From Aldrovandia affinis (Eukaryota; Chordata; Actinopteri; Notacanthiformes; Halosauridae), in contig JAINUG010000011.1 in the NCBI GenBank assembly GCA_029706075.1, positions 6,392,001 to 6,456,000 of the forward strand: DNA of 64,000 nt. Reading direction: 5' to 3'. How positions within the stretch are numbered: the stretch's first letter is position 1; the number at the start of each line of letters is the position of its first letter. A model generated the notes under the pieces. That model worked only from the letters and a program-made list of their open reading frames with translations. It was not told the origin of the DNA and searched no databases. The position numbers were made by a program, and so were the translations under genes. This document shows, piece by piece, positions 11,199-24,200 of the stretch.

Positions 11199-13303
11199 AA
11201 GGAGAAAAATATTGTATAATTATCTGTCTGTTCACTTTCTGGAATTGTACAGCATACAATTTATTTATTTCATGTAATGTACTGTGATTTAGCCACGTAA
11301 GGTCATTTAAGAGCAAATCAGGGCCTTGTTTTTATATCCTATTTAGAGTGAGGGCATTGGTTTTATTTTGTAAGAAGGGAAGTGTGCCAACACTTCTGTC
11401 AGAAGCAAGTTGGGGTCTTGAGTAAAGATGCAAGCCGAAGGGGATGCCCATAGTTACACACTGTGGAGCCCTATTCCCAAGGCCAGCAATGATACGCCTC
11501 CTCCGAGATGGAACTCGGCCACCTATTTTCTGGAGACACCCTTCGCGCTTCTCGACGAGCTTGTGCTGGCTCACCCTCCCCACTGCCCCTGGGGCGGACA
11601 GTCAAATGCCACCCCCGATCGGCGTTCCCGGCTGATGCAGCCGGGCTTTGAACCGCGGCCGAAATAGGTAGCTCACAAAGCACCAGTCAATGCGAGTGGG
11701 TTAGACCGCTACGCTATTCGAGTCCCCACTCACTGTGGAGCACTTTTACACCAGCTGTGGACTTCACCTCCCATCAGCACATCTGTGGAAGTCTGAATAT
11801 CGTTTAGCCAATTTAGCCCACTCCTTGTTTTCACAAAGGTATCAGTCAATGGTGCATTGCTTCTGAGACCATTCAATGAGGAAGGGTACAAGTTGGCTTA
11901 GCTGCTGACAAATATGAACTAACTGTGATCATAATGACAAAACCCTTAATGTCCTGGCTCATGCAGGCGCATTGATGTGCATTAGGCCCGTATAAACTAT
12001 GTGATACAGGGAGCTTAGAATAACCATGACTAAACAGCTAAATGACAATATGTAATAAAATGTCAATGTAACCAATTTGTCATACAGCGTGTGAAATGAT
12101 GGAATGATCTGTTTCAGGTTATTTTTATAAGCATGCCACATCTTACCTTTCTGATATCCAATTATCCTTTAATATTATATCCAAAATCAAACTGCCTGGA
12201 GCTCAGTGCATACTATTGATAACACATTTTATTTCCATGTAAAGAAGGTAATATAGACGTTCACTCCAATGTGCAGTTGAGCGTTCGTAGTTATAATCTG
12301 AGGATTTGATTTTGATTGGCAAACAAGCTAGCTGTCACCTCTAATTTCTAAAATCCATTGTGACCCTTTGAATTCTGCAAATGAGTAATCCTCGAGGAAA
12401 TCCCACTAGTTTACCCTTTGTTCTGATACCAATCTGGATTAAAGAGATTTCCGTCATGCTGACCGGGTTTTTAGTCTTAAATCTAAAGTTATGGAACATT
12501 TCCCAGCCAAGGAGAATCTGACTAACTGCCTGTCTATCTAAGTAAACATTGTAATTATACAGACGTTTTAGCTAATATGTTCTGAGACAACGTAATTAAT
12601 TTTAGTATGAATAACCACCATCCAACTATCTTGCTCGTTTAGCTATTTATCTGAACCATCATCACTTCTAATCTTGGTATAATTTCATATAGGCAATTTG
12701 ATTGCTGGCTAAATGAAATCAGCAGCGGAGATGTCTAATTTTACATAACAGTTGCTTGAAGTCAATTATTACCTAGCTAGATGTGTGCTGTCAAGGTTCA
12801 AGATATGTTTCTAGCTATGCAGCTAACGCGAACTTGCTTGCTACACACCAGTACTTTACACCACACGTCAGAGTTGATACTGGCAGCTAGCTAACGTTAG
12901 CAAATGTCATACATAGGCTATACAGCCACTGAACGTAAGCTAACTGGTCGGGTAAGGAACAAACACTTAGTTTGCTAGCTAGCTAACGAAACTAAACAAT
13001 TCATGTTATATTAACAGTAGACAATTATAAATCGCTATTTATTTTTGATGAACCTGGATAACAACTCAACAGAATGAATGTTGCAAGCTAGGTATCTATA
13101 ATAGAACACCCCTTTCGCCATGCATGAACTAGTTCGCTCGCTTGCTAGCTAACACATAAATCTCAAACTGGAAATTTGCTGCAAGCTAACCACTATAATC
13201 ATATGATTCGCACGTTTTGTAGCAACCCATAACTGAAGCATAGCTACCACTGCCTAGAAAGCTAAATACGTTAACTGCACAATTGAAAATATGTGCATTT
13301 ACC
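11199..13303 (-). other. LYSMD3: LYSMD3 5' leader intron
   Basis: The borders are a minus-strand acceptor CCTTAAAG just upstream of the start codon and a minus-strand donor GTGAG|GTAAAT at about 13303. It contains one SINE (11470-11730). The rest is AT-rich, with many short GCTAGCTA-type stretches at 12700-13150, and no gene. Confidence 0.6.
11470..11730 (-). mobile_element. tRNA-headed SINE with 11-bp target duplication
   Basis: Read on the minus strand, the head has a box A-like TAGCGTAGCGGTCTAA and a box B-like GGTTCAAAGCC about 50 bases apart, followed by a body of about 170 bases. CACTGTGGAGC occurs on both sides (11459-11469 and 11731-11741), consistent with LINE-driven insertion. Confidence 0.75.
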
Positions 13304-13450
13304 TCACATACAGGCACAGCGACCTGCACCAGACAGCTAGTTATGTCAATGTTCCACCAGCTCCCTGCGTGTTTGTTTGGCTACGCCACGTCAACAGAAC
13401 CCTGACGTAACGACGTTATTGGCGTAATCGGAGTGTAGTGTAATGGAGCG
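13304..13450 (-). promoter_or_regulatory. LYSMD3: Presumed LYSMD3 noncoding first exon and promoter
   Basis: A consensus donor on the minus strand ends the presumed exon at 13304. Just upstream (13390-13440) is a CpG-bearing stretch with a TGACGTAA ATF/CREB-like site, a TAACGACGTTA palindrome and a CACGTG E-box nearby. The transcription start is not visible directly. Confidence 0.45.
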
Positions 13451-13585
13451 CATCTTGCACGTGTGTCTTCAAGCTGGGTTTCCTTTTCTCTTTTGAATTT
13501 ACCTATCATGGTGGTGTTTATGAAATAAATGGCTTTCTTCATATATCTTACATATGCCCTGTGTGCCTAAAACAACACATATTGT

Positions 13586-15761
13586 TTAATACACGTGTAA
13601 AACACGAATTTTTAATTTTAGACGAGCTGACTTTAATAAAATGAGAGAGAATTTAAGTAATATAGATTGGGTTAAACTTCTAGATTGCAGAACTGTGAAT
13701 GAAAAATGGACTATATTTAAAAGAGTTATTGTAGATGTACAGTGTAAATTCATCCCCAAAGTAAGGAAAAATAGGATGAAAAAACAGTCTCCACAATGGA
13801 TGACTAAATCTTTACGGGTGATTTTGAGGCAAAAGAAACGACTGTATAGAGTATATAAAAAGGATAACTCAGAGAGAAACAAGTTAGATTATTGTAATAT
13901 GCGGGCTAAGGCTAAAAAGGAAATAAGATCAGCTAAAAGGCGGTTTGAAATTAAAATTTCCCAAGATGCAAAAAGTAACCCTAAGAAGTTTTTTCAATAT
14001 TGTAGCAGAAAAAGGAAAGTTAAAGATGAGGTTAAGTGCATTAAGAATAAGGAAGGAACTTTGGTTTATAATAATAAGGACATTGCAAACACACTAAACA
14101 GTTACTTTGTGGAGAGCTTTACTAGAGAAGAGGTTATAAATATGCCTAAATGTATAGACAAGGTACGGAATGTTCTGGAGGACTTTGAGATAAGGGATGT
14201 AGAAGTACTACAAAAACTACAAAAACTTAAGACAAATAAGGCAGCAGGCCCGGATGGCATATATCCCAGAGTACTCAAAGAACTTGGGGAAATTATATAT
14301 AAACCATTGACAGATATTTTCAGTCAATCCATAATCACTGGAGAAATACCAGATGACTGGAAGCAGGGTAGTATAATTCCAATATATAAGAAGGGAGACC
14401 GTACTGACCCAGGGAACTATAGGCCTGTCAGTTTAACTTGCATCGCATGTAAAATGCTGGAATGTATTATTAGGGATAAGTTGGAATCATTCTTGAAAAA
14501 TAATAGTATTTTAAGGGAGAGCCAGCATGGATTTCTCAAGGGGAGGTCATGCCTAACAAACCTCCTGGACTTTTTCGAAGAGGCTACAAAGTGTGTTGAC
14601 CTGAACCAGGCTTATGATGTTATATATTTGGACTTTCAGAAAGCATTTGACAAGGTACCACATGAGAGGCTCATTGCTAAAATGAAATCAGTAGGAATTG
14701 TAGGAGTAGTTTCACAGTGGGTTAAAAATTGGCTGCAAGGGCGAATACAAAGAGTAACAGTAGGTGGGGCCGAATCTGACCTCGGTGCTGTGGGCAGTGG
14801 TGTCCCGCAGGGATCGGTGCTGGGACCTCTGCTCTTCCTTATTTACATAAATGATCTGGATATGGACATTAGTAGCAAAATAGTTAAATTTGCAGATGAT
14901 ACTAAACTTGGGGGTTTGGCAAACAGTTTGGAATCGACAAAAGTAATCCAAAATGATTTAAACAAAATCCAAAAATGGGCAGATACATGGCAGATGACGT
15001 TCAATATTGCTAAATGTAAAGTAATGCATGTGGGAAATAAAAACATTAGACAGGAGTATTTTATGGGAGGAGAAAAGTTAGTAGGTGTTCAATTTGAAAA
15101 GGATTTAGGAGTTGTAGTGGATCAAAGCCTATCTGCATCAAAGCAGTGTGCTACAGCAGTGAAAAAGCCAATAGGATGCTGGGATACATAGCAAAAGTAT
15201 AGAGTACAAATCAAAGGAGGTTATATTAATGTTATATAACGCCTTTGTCAGACCGCACTTAGAATACTGTGTGCAGTTCTGGGCACCGCACTACAAGAGA
15301 GATATTGAAGCTCTTGAAAAAGTCCAAAGAAGGGCAACTAAACTGATACCTGGTATGAAAGGTAAAAGTTATGATGATAGACTTAAGGCACTCAATTTAT
15401 TTAAACTTAGCAAACGTAGACTTAGGGGGATTTGATTGAGGTTTTTAAATTCCTAAAAGGGATTAACAAAGTAAATTACCAAAGATTTTTTAAGATAAGT
15501 GGGGTCAGCAGAACAAGAGGCCACAGGTGGAAATTAGTTAAAGGCAAATTCCGCACAGATATTAGGAAGTTTTTCTTTACACAGAGAGTTGTCAATGCCT
15601 GGAACAGCTTGCCAGGTCAGGTAGTAGAGGCAGAAACGCTCGGGCTATTCAAGGCCAGGCTAGATGTAGTACTAGATGTTCTTTAGATTAGGACATGATG
15701 AGCCAAGATGGGCCGAACGGCCCGTTCTCATCATTATGTATTCTTATGTTCTTATGTTCTT
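13586..15761 (+). mobile_element. CR1-clade LINE, 5'-truncated, reverse transcriptase mostly intact
   Basis: A 516-residue open frame (13641-15191) covers the reverse transcriptase, with AAGPDGI, NYRPVSLT, QHGFLKGRSC, YLDFQKAFDKV, GVPQGSVLGPLLFLIYINDL and the catalytic FADDT motif. The C-terminal domain continues in two other frames (about 15229-15435 and 15432-15686), so there are about two frameshifts: one near 15170 and one near 15425. The 3' end carries TTCTTATG 8-mer repeats, the CR1 hallmark. ATATTGT at 13579-13585 and 15762-15768 is a probable target duplication. The endonuclease region is missing. The few breaks suggest a fairly young copy. Confidence 0.93.
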
Positions 15762-15768
15762 ATATTGT

Positions 15769-16680
15769 ATTTTTACTGCTATCCTGATGTTAGATGGGTT
15801 CATAACATTTACAAGGAAAGCTTGTATTTAAATACAGTGACGCAAAAAGTAATGGTGTCAAACCGTCTTTACTTCTTTGCCAGCAGGACTTGCCAGACCG
15901 GTGGGTATTTTGACCTATGACATTATGTTTCTCAGATTCTGACTTACTCGGTATGTTCCCATGGCGACTGCGCATAAATCACTCACATAATGTATTCTCC
16001 CATGGTTACCTTAAGTATTTCTTAAGTGATCTGTTTCAAAGCAAGCAGTCTTTCTTCGGTGGAAGATTGATTGGGCATGCAGTCTGTAAAGTGAAATAAC
16101 GGTGAAACTATAAATACTTCTGTTGAATGCCTACCACTTCCCACACTGTTAGCGACCTGCAAGCGAATTAACACACATACTATTTACTGATTGGTATGAT
16201 TCATATTCCTTTAAAAAAACGTTAAAAAAGGAGTTTACTTTAAAATAGCATTATGATTTTTTTTTTTTTTTTGGGGGGGTAGCTATTCAAATGTATAATA
16301 TATAGAAAGCACAGGCTGCGCATAATAATCAAAAAATTAAGTAACTAGTGAAATAAAAAAAATAGAAGCATATTATATGTCATGCTACCACTGAGCTAAG
16401 TAAAAATATACATATACACTGAATAGATAATTGCATAACAGTGTAAGAGGCATCAGATTAGAAACAGCACACATACATTAAAAACCAAAACGGTTGTAAA
16501 TGAATTCAAATAGTAAAATCATTTTAAAGTTTTATCACAGCTAGTTTTCCCCCGTTTGATATAAATTTTGTGTAGTAATGTTAAAAAAATAGTCTACTAA
16601 AATAGATTATTTGCTTTGACCAAACACGTTATGAATATTCATTTTTCTTATTGCGGTGCACCTCAGGTCATTTTTAGAAA
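15769..16680. other. Spacer between the CR1 copy and the presumed ADGRV1 promoter region
   Basis: AT-rich, with a poly(T)/poly(G) run near 16258-16279. No gene or identifiable element is seen. Confidence 0.5.
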
Positions 16681-17236
16681 ACTAATTTCGTTTTACTTTT
16701 CCTAAATAGATGGGTGAGGAAAAAGGGTTCGCTGGGTGGAGCTGTTCGCTCGGCCCCAACAGGGTTGGACTGTCAAGCTCCTTGAGGCAAATGCGATTAG
16801 CACATCTCGTCCATGCAACGGGGAGCCAGAGTTGCCTACTGTAGTTTTGTCTCGAAAGCAACCACGCCATACAGCACAGCTCCCGTCGTTCAGAAAGCAT
16901 TTCATTCATTTGAAGTGAACAAAAAGGCGCCGGGTCACGAAGGTTCATCCAGACAGAAGGAATACAGTTGCCAGTTACTTCACCCCAGCGTGTCCGCGTG
17001 ACGTGTTTTTCCAGTATAAACAGAGGAAAACTGAGCGGGGCACACAAGGCATCGGGACCGGGAATGCGAGTGCCAAAACTGCTCCTTGAAAGAATGCGTT
17101 TGTCAGCCAAGACAATCTTCTGACAGAAAAAGTGTGGGTTATAAACATTCTGTTTGAGGAAAGAACCATCGATGATATCTTCGATAGCCGTGACACCCAC
17201 TTTATTTATCCTGGGTTGGTAACCAGAGCAAGTCAG
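16681..17236 (+). promoter_or_regulatory. ADGRV1: Candidate 5' noncoding exon / promoter region of ADGRV1
   Basis: This stretch is richer in GC and CpG than its flanks and ends in a perfect donor, GTCAG|GTAAGT, at 17236. The first visible ADGRV1 coding exon starts with an acceptor, so an upstream exon must exist, and none nearer is obvious. No start codon here can join exon 40973-41157 in the needed phase, so it would be noncoding. No transcript evidence is available. Confidence 0.3.
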
Positions 17237-18716
17237 GTAAGTCCGCCAATATTGTAGTATGTTATTGCAAACAGGTGTCCCAGCTTAACATATAGGAGAC
17301 CGTTATAATTCATTATTGCTGGGTAGGAGGTATGACATATAGGTACCTGCTTAGTACTGCTTACACCCCTACACTGCTTAAATACTCTATGGATTTTTTC
17401 CCCTCCATCAATATATATGGTTTACGTGAATGACTATGACGGTCCTACGTTTTTCTAACACATTAAGTTGCCTATTGCCAACAGCGACTTCAGATGGACA
17501 TAAAATGTAGTCTAATTAAATTGTGGCCAGTTTCATAATAATTAATGTGTCATGTGTCAATTTATGGGTAAACAAAGTGCACAATTTACGGCGAGTGAGT
17601 CATTTTTGTTTTCATCAGTAGAATCTAGACAGCTCACAGTGAGAGATTGACGCGCATTGTATGAAGACAATTAACGGCGTTGAGTAACTACTAATTTCTT
17701 TTTGCATAATGCCAACAATTTCCCTCGGTGCGGCTAATAAATTTGAAAAGCCTAAATATTGATACAGTGCAATGATTGAGCGAATGGCTGGGGTACCCAT
17801 TGACAAGCAGGACAAATGTTTCCATGGTTACTTTTAGGATATTCACTGTGGACACTACGCTTTGTGCGTTTCCTCCCTCTGCCATCGAAATAAAACAGCA
17901 ATCCGCGGGGAACCGCCACACATGGTGGGCATGAGCTGAGACCAACTTTAAAAGGCCGTGTTGACTAATCTTACACTGAGGTCATTACTAATCTTGGTTC
18001 ACAATGATTTAGACGCAAATTGTATTGAAGTGGAATGGAGTGGGAATCGGCAAAATACTTCGCATCTGTTTACAGTGTAGTCTATCTATTATTTGCAGGG
18101 TATTCTCTGGATAAAAAATAATACATTTTACCACATGGGTTTATTTTTACTCAGTGAAATGGTGGGAAATATCATGTCAGCAAAAGCCATGGGGCAAAAC
18201 TCAGTAAAATGTGGAAAATATCTTGTCAGACCTTCATGACAAAAAACCCTCAATCAGGTCTTTAGGGGGCTTTATATGAGTAGTTACAAAATGCTCTTCT
18301 TTAAGTGCCTGTTTGGTTATGCTTGGTTTCATTTCTCCATTGCATCATTTTTACTGCATCTGAAGTGGAATTTTGTTTATTCTAACATCAGCAGCAGCTT
18401 TACCCTCTACTTGCTTACCGACATAATTTATGGCTCGGAAACTTACACTGCCCCTCCTGGTGCCTCCCTCCAGCGTCCGGTTAACATCACTCGAAACAAA
18501 GGCAGAGCGCAATAAACATCATGCCCATTGGTACTGGGGTAAAGTGCTTTAGCGTTCCTCAAAGAGCCAGCGCACTGATTGTGATTGTGATGTCAGAGTG
18601 ATAAACAGATCTCACTGTGAAAGCATGATGGAGTATCAGCAGGTGTGGACACACACAAAGAGTGGCACAGAAACACAGTGATAGCAGGGGGCCAAATCCA
18701 TTTTCTCTTTTTCGCT

Positions 18717-18741
18717 TTCTCTCTCTCTCTCTCTCTCTCTT
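18717..18741. repeat. (CT)n microsatellite
   Basis: An uninterrupted run of about 12 CT units. Confidence 0.9.
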
Positions 18742-19257
18742 TGCGAAACTAATGTGGCCTTACCAATACTGTAAAAGTTTCTGAAAAGCAGAAATAGTGC
18801 AGCAAATGAACAGATTTTGTTTTTTTTGTTGGTGAGGGGTAGCTGGTGAATAACTTAGTTCTTTATTGTGAATGGGAGTGTGCGTGGGTGGGGGGTAGGG
18901 GGTTCATCACTCCATTTGCCACCCCCCAGGCCTTTCTGATAGATGCCTTAGATCCAAAGGCCGCCCCCCCTTTTGTGCTTTATTAAATAGTGCCTGCAAA
19001 GTGCATATAGCTAGAATCAGGCAGCAGCAGCTGCCTTCCCCATATGTCAAGAGCGTTGATTTAATTATTTTTAAAAGGGATTGTTAAAATTGGAGCTTTG
19101 TTCATCTCTGGCTCTTGTGCGTACAATGTCAGATGTGCCACACGGTCCACTCCTGCCAAGCATCTTGTTCTCCACACCCACAGCTCTGACAAAGAACACA
19201 GAAGCAGGCAGTTCTCACTGTGTAATGATACACATGTGTTTATGTATGTGTGTTTGC

Positions 19258-19258
<1 letters not shown>

Positions 19259-19302
<44 letters not shown>
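19259..19302. repeat. (GT)n microsatellite
   Basis: About 21 GT units, followed by degenerate GTGCTTGT units to about 19345. Confidence 0.95.
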
Positions 19303-19308
<6 letters not shown>

Positions 19309-20388
19309 TTGTGCTTGTGTGTGTTTGTGGGTGTGCTTGTGTGTATATTAATTTGTTTTGGGGGGTGGCGATAACATTTGGGGTGTCTATGCTCAGCGGA
19401 GTTCATCAGGGATTCCCAGTTCAAGATGTGGGGTTATTAACCGGGTGAGTGAGACACCAGAGCTTTGTGAAAGGCAGAGTTTTGAAGCCCTGAACGGCTT
19501 TATTGTTTCTGTGAAGCGATGGAAGGAAATGCCTCCCAATGAGGGGGACTTAGGGGCTTTCATCGCATTCAACCATTAGATCAAAACACCCCAACCATGT
19601 GCCTACAATGCCTGATATGCACCTTGTGTCACCTGTCACAAATGGAGTTAACTTTCTGAAAATATATGTCTGAAAGCAACACTCATGAATTGAGTTTGAA
19701 TTTGTGAAAATAATGTGGTGGGTCCCGCAAAAAGGCTGTTGGTTTTGTACTGGGACTGCCCGTTGCGCTTAGAGTGTAGTATTTACCGTCTCAAGCTAAT
19801 TCAAAGCCTAACATGAATTGCGATTAACAAAGGAAGTATTGCAATGGAACGAGGAAGAATTAATGGATAGGAAATGATTATTAGGAATAAACAAAGCTCA
19901 TTCAAAGGGAAGCTGGATTGGAGACAGGAGAGGCTTCTGCCCTTAAATGCCAAATGGTTGTGCTCCTTGTTCATCATCACCATTACCATGAACATCATCA
20001 TTGTATCAAAAGCTTCTGTTTTATTTTCTTTCTTTAAGGGCAATGTTCGTTTTTGTGCACTGTCCGATTAGTTCGAGTCAGGGGCTTTCCCCACCTTGAG
20101 AGTGTAAATAGCAGGGATTCCTTATCCAAGCCCTTTCGCAAAAAAGGGCCCCCTCTAAAACAAAGTGCCCATCTGAGCAACACAGGATCCCACCAAGAAT
20201 GGCACACAAAGACAGTGACCCTGATGGGGAATAATGACACCGTGGGTGACACAACTTAAGGTTAGCATTGAGAATTGTGCAGCGCCCGTCCCCCCACCCA
20301 GCTGCTCAGCTATGTATTAGCTACAGTATCGGTGGCATGATTCTTTTTTCAAATTCTAATTGGTTGTGAGAATGGAATGTGTTTCCTT

Positions 20389-21284
20389 TAGGGGTGTAAC
20401 GGTACACAAAAATCATGGTTCGGTACGTGCCTCGGTTTTGAAGTCACTGTTCTGTACGTTTCCGGTACAGTGGGGAAAAAAGGAATGCAAAACATAAAAT
20501 TGCTTTTTATTTATTATGGCATTTGTAAACAGTGGCTAATTGGCCATCATTTACTGAACAAAGTACTGAAATGTGGACGAGTGGGAACTTCACAGTGGGG
20601 CTCAAACACTTCAACATATGTTTAAAACCTGTGTTCTTGACAATGGAGTATGGCTGCAGATCCGCTGCTATAAAAACACCTATGGCATTTGTTATTGCTT
20701 TGGCCTGGTCTGAATTATCAGTGAGATGCTGCTTAAATGCCATGGGGAGCTGGATTTGCACTCCACTCAGTTTTTTCCTTGTACCAGTGATATTCATATT
20801 TGGATGATGCCATCTCAAATAAGTACAATTCAACATACTGCCAGCGACATACCAGATCTTATTTGAACAATGCCGGCATGCTGCTTTCGTCTGATCCACC
20901 TCTTTTTGTCCACTGCTACTGTAGTTCTCTGGCATACCGTAATGTTCCCAAACAGGAGAGATATGGGAGAGTCTTCATGGTCTGGCTTCTCATTTGCATT
21001 CGCCATACTGACTATGAGGCTAGGCTGGGCTATGCTAAATTAATCTCTCTGGTTCAGTGGTGTGCACCATACGTGGGCTGAACGAACAACATCCAGCCCT
21101 TTGTGTAAGTTATATCTTCAGGAAGGGGGAGTGGGGAGAACTCAGAGTTTTGAATTAAGTTCCGCACAAAAAACAAGTTCCTCACGTGCGTAAGTGGTTA
21201 AAGCAAGATTGCATTAGTTTGGTTCACAGCGCGCACCGAACCGAAAATCCTGTACCAAGGGGTACGTGTACCGTTACACCCCTA
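20389..21284 (-). mobile_element. hAT-superfamily DNA transposon, internally deleted, with BED-finger remnant
   Basis: Terminal inverted repeats TAGGGGTGTAACGGTAC and its complement at 21268-21284 are flanked by a perfect 8-bp duplication, GTTTCCTT (20381-20388 and 21285-21292), the hAT signature. On the minus strand, 20935-20507 encodes 142 residues. These include a BED zinc-finger-like stretch (KAACRHCSNKIWY with later histidine) and the hAT/ZBED motif DLQPYSIVKNTGFKHMLKCL. Most of the transposase, including the dimerisation domain, is absent, so the copy is nonautonomous. Confidence 0.93.
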
Positions 21285-21292
21285 GTTTCCTT

Positions 21293-24200
21293 ATCATTGA
21301 AAAATATATTTTTTATATGGTTGATTTAATTGTCTGTTACCACATTTGTAAACAAGGTAGGAGTGTGACTTGAGTCTGCTGAGTAAACATGTGCCTTGTC
21401 ATCTTTAGCAATTATTTGATCGACAATTCCAATTAAAATACAATATAATACAATTTAAATCAATTTAGAAATTAGAAATAGAGAAGCAGCACACTGACTC
21501 CGCTCAATAGTGAAATGAAAACATTGGTGTTGTGGTCAGACAGGGTGATTAGAGCACTGACATCAGTCATGGGTAGGACAGGAAGGAGACTGGGATTAGT
21601 CAGGGGTAGGACAGAAAGGAGACTGGGATTAGTCAAGGGTAGGACAGGAATGAGACTGGGATTAGTCAGGGGTAGGACAGGAAAGATACTGGGATCAGTC
21701 AGTGGTAGGACAGGAAAGAGACTCTGATCAACCCATATATAATGGGCAGAATCTTCTCCCAGTTTGCAACAGCAAAAGGTCTTACCCTGGGTTTTAATAC
21801 AAACCGCAAAAACATACTTCACAAGTTTTTAGAGTTCATCGTCCTTAAAAAACAGCAATGTTTTACAGGATTTTCCTCTTCCCACTTGTGAATGATTTTT
21901 CATTATGTTTTCCTGGAACACGAATGGATTGAAAACAAAACATCAGTTAATTCAACATATTTTTTATTCTTCTCATCTCCAGACTTTCGTTCCATGTTAA
22001 GTAACCTTTCAACATATTGTACTAATGCAAAACATGTTATTATTATATTTTAAAAAGAAGAAGAACGAGTGATATATTTAAGCTCTCAAGGAGTTGGTGC
22101 TTGCCGTGCCGTGGATAATTAATTGTCGGGTGTCTGCTTTCGTAGTTTCCAAACGTAATAGTAAACAAAGACAAGTGACAACAATGGCAACACTTTACAA
22201 AGTAAAGTCATTCACATTATTGTGAGTGAAGTGAGTGAAGTCACACAACATTATTCTTGTGTGACTTTGTGTGACACCTACATCTGCTGTCCAGTCTTGT
22301 GAAAACATGAACTGGAACCAGTGTTGCAACAACTCTGCCTCCACATTTTAAAAGTGAACTAAGAACTTTTCTCCTTGTTAATCATGGTCAGTCTATCTTA
22401 GTTTGCTCACTTTTGTCTTGTTTTGTTTTCCTTCTGAGAATTGTACAATATTTTGATACTTATTTTGATACAGCTTTTTTCATGGGTGCTAGTGTGTAGG
22501 ATGTTGGAAACATTTTTAGTGGCCATTTACATTGGAAAATAAGATTGGGAAAGTGGTGGGACATTCCTCATCCTTAGAGATGTCCAACAGTCCTGAGGTC
22601 TTATTTTTTTGTCTGATGGGCCACCATAATTGTTATGGAACTTTAAGCAATGAGACAAACAGCCTGTATACCCTGGTCACACAGTTATGACCTTCCAGGA
22701 AACACACACACATTAAAAAAAAAAAAACTTTTGTAAAAATAAGATTTTACTTCTGAATGTCTTGACTTGGAAATGTTGTTTTGAACAGCTCTGCACATCT
22801 ACATCTCATTTGGCAAGGCATTGAACTTGACCTTTGACCTCCCCTGGCTTCTTACTACCACTTCAAAGAGACTTCTGGCTGTGCCCTGTGGCATGTGAAC
22901 TGTCTACGTTTGAATGAAGATCCTAAAGATCCGCTAACAAACGATTTATTTTGTTGAGTATGGAGCAGATTTATATAACTGCAAATATATTACATAACTT
23001 ACACAAAATATCACAAATATACATTTCAAGGGAGTTGAGAAGTTTGGAATTGGAGGACTACATATGATTTTTTTTAAATCTGTTTTTTGCACAAAACAAG
23101 TAAAATAGGGATATTAGTATGAGAGGGTATGGGAACACCCCTTTATAAAATATTTTATTTTGTATGCACTCAAAGAAGACAGCATGTAATAGCAATCAGT
23201 GTTTAATTGCTCTGCACTGCCCTTCCTGTGGTTGCAGTGCGTGAACCTGTGCCAAGCCTTTGGTAATCCTGTGACCGATATGGTATGCACTGTAGCTCTG
23301 TGCCCTATCCAGTTGTAAAGCCCTGGTATTTAGATTTCAGAGACCCTGTTAAAGAGTCGTGTGGATGCCACCTGTTATGTTCCCTCGTTTCTTCTCTTAT
23401 TTACGGCGGTTTGCTTGGAAAAGTCTCGTACCGCGCCCTTATGGGAGGGGGTCAGAGCCTGTTTCCCGGATGGCTGGGGTCCCCCCTCCCCCACATTAGT
23501 CACCCCTGATCAGTGTCTTTGTCAGCTTTGATGGAGACAGCCTGTCTGAAAGGGGGCTACTCAGCCACAGCCGTATGTGACCGGACATGTGCCCCTATTA
23601 ACGGCTCCAAGGTAGCCCCATTATCCTGCTTTCGTCTCCTTATTTTTTCTCTCGCTTTTTTCACCTCACTTTCATCCAACCCCCCCGCCCACCAGCATTG
23701 TGTTTCGTCATAATAAAGGAATGTCTTGAATGGGGGTATATGAACAGAGTATTTTTTTGTTTGTTTATCATTGGCATAAAAAAAAAAAAAAAATCAAGAA
23801 ATGTATTTGTTTTGTTTATTTTTCTTCTGATAATATTTATTTTCATAACATAAGATGTCCTTTCTTCTGAGAGTGACAGTGGAAGAAAATATAACGTTTA
23901 TAATTTTTTATTCCTCTCATCCTACTCTTGCAAATCCACATATATATGTTTGAGTCTGCCTTGTATTAGTGTCATCAGTTACATTTGAAGGAATGCTCTA
24001 CAGTTTGTCTTGATTTCACTGAGTGGGTGATAGAAGTTATGGACCACATGCTCTGTTTGATAGTAACAACACACTCGTGTGTGTTCCTGGAGTGGGGGCA
24101 CTAACCCTGTTGTATGAGTTAAAACAAAAAAATGAACCCAAAGCTTTTTGACATGCATGTTTCTTAGTGCTTAGTATGGTTCGGTCCATATAGGATTTAC

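Larger units (their letters stand above)
17237..20380. other. Unannotated DNA left of the hAT element (presumed ADGRV1 intron 1)
   Basis: It contains a (CT)n run at 18717-18741 and a (GT)n run at 19259-19302. The rest is AT-rich single-copy-looking sequence with no recognisable gene. Confidence 0.5.

Noticed and set aside
16682-17200. 172-codon minus-strand open frame
   Set aside because: No family resemblance, no splice support, and it lies in a GC-richer block that is better explained as promoter or 5' exon.
21567-21731. CRISPR-like periodic repeat
   Set aside because: Units are contiguous without spacers and the DNA is vertebrate; it is a minisatellite.
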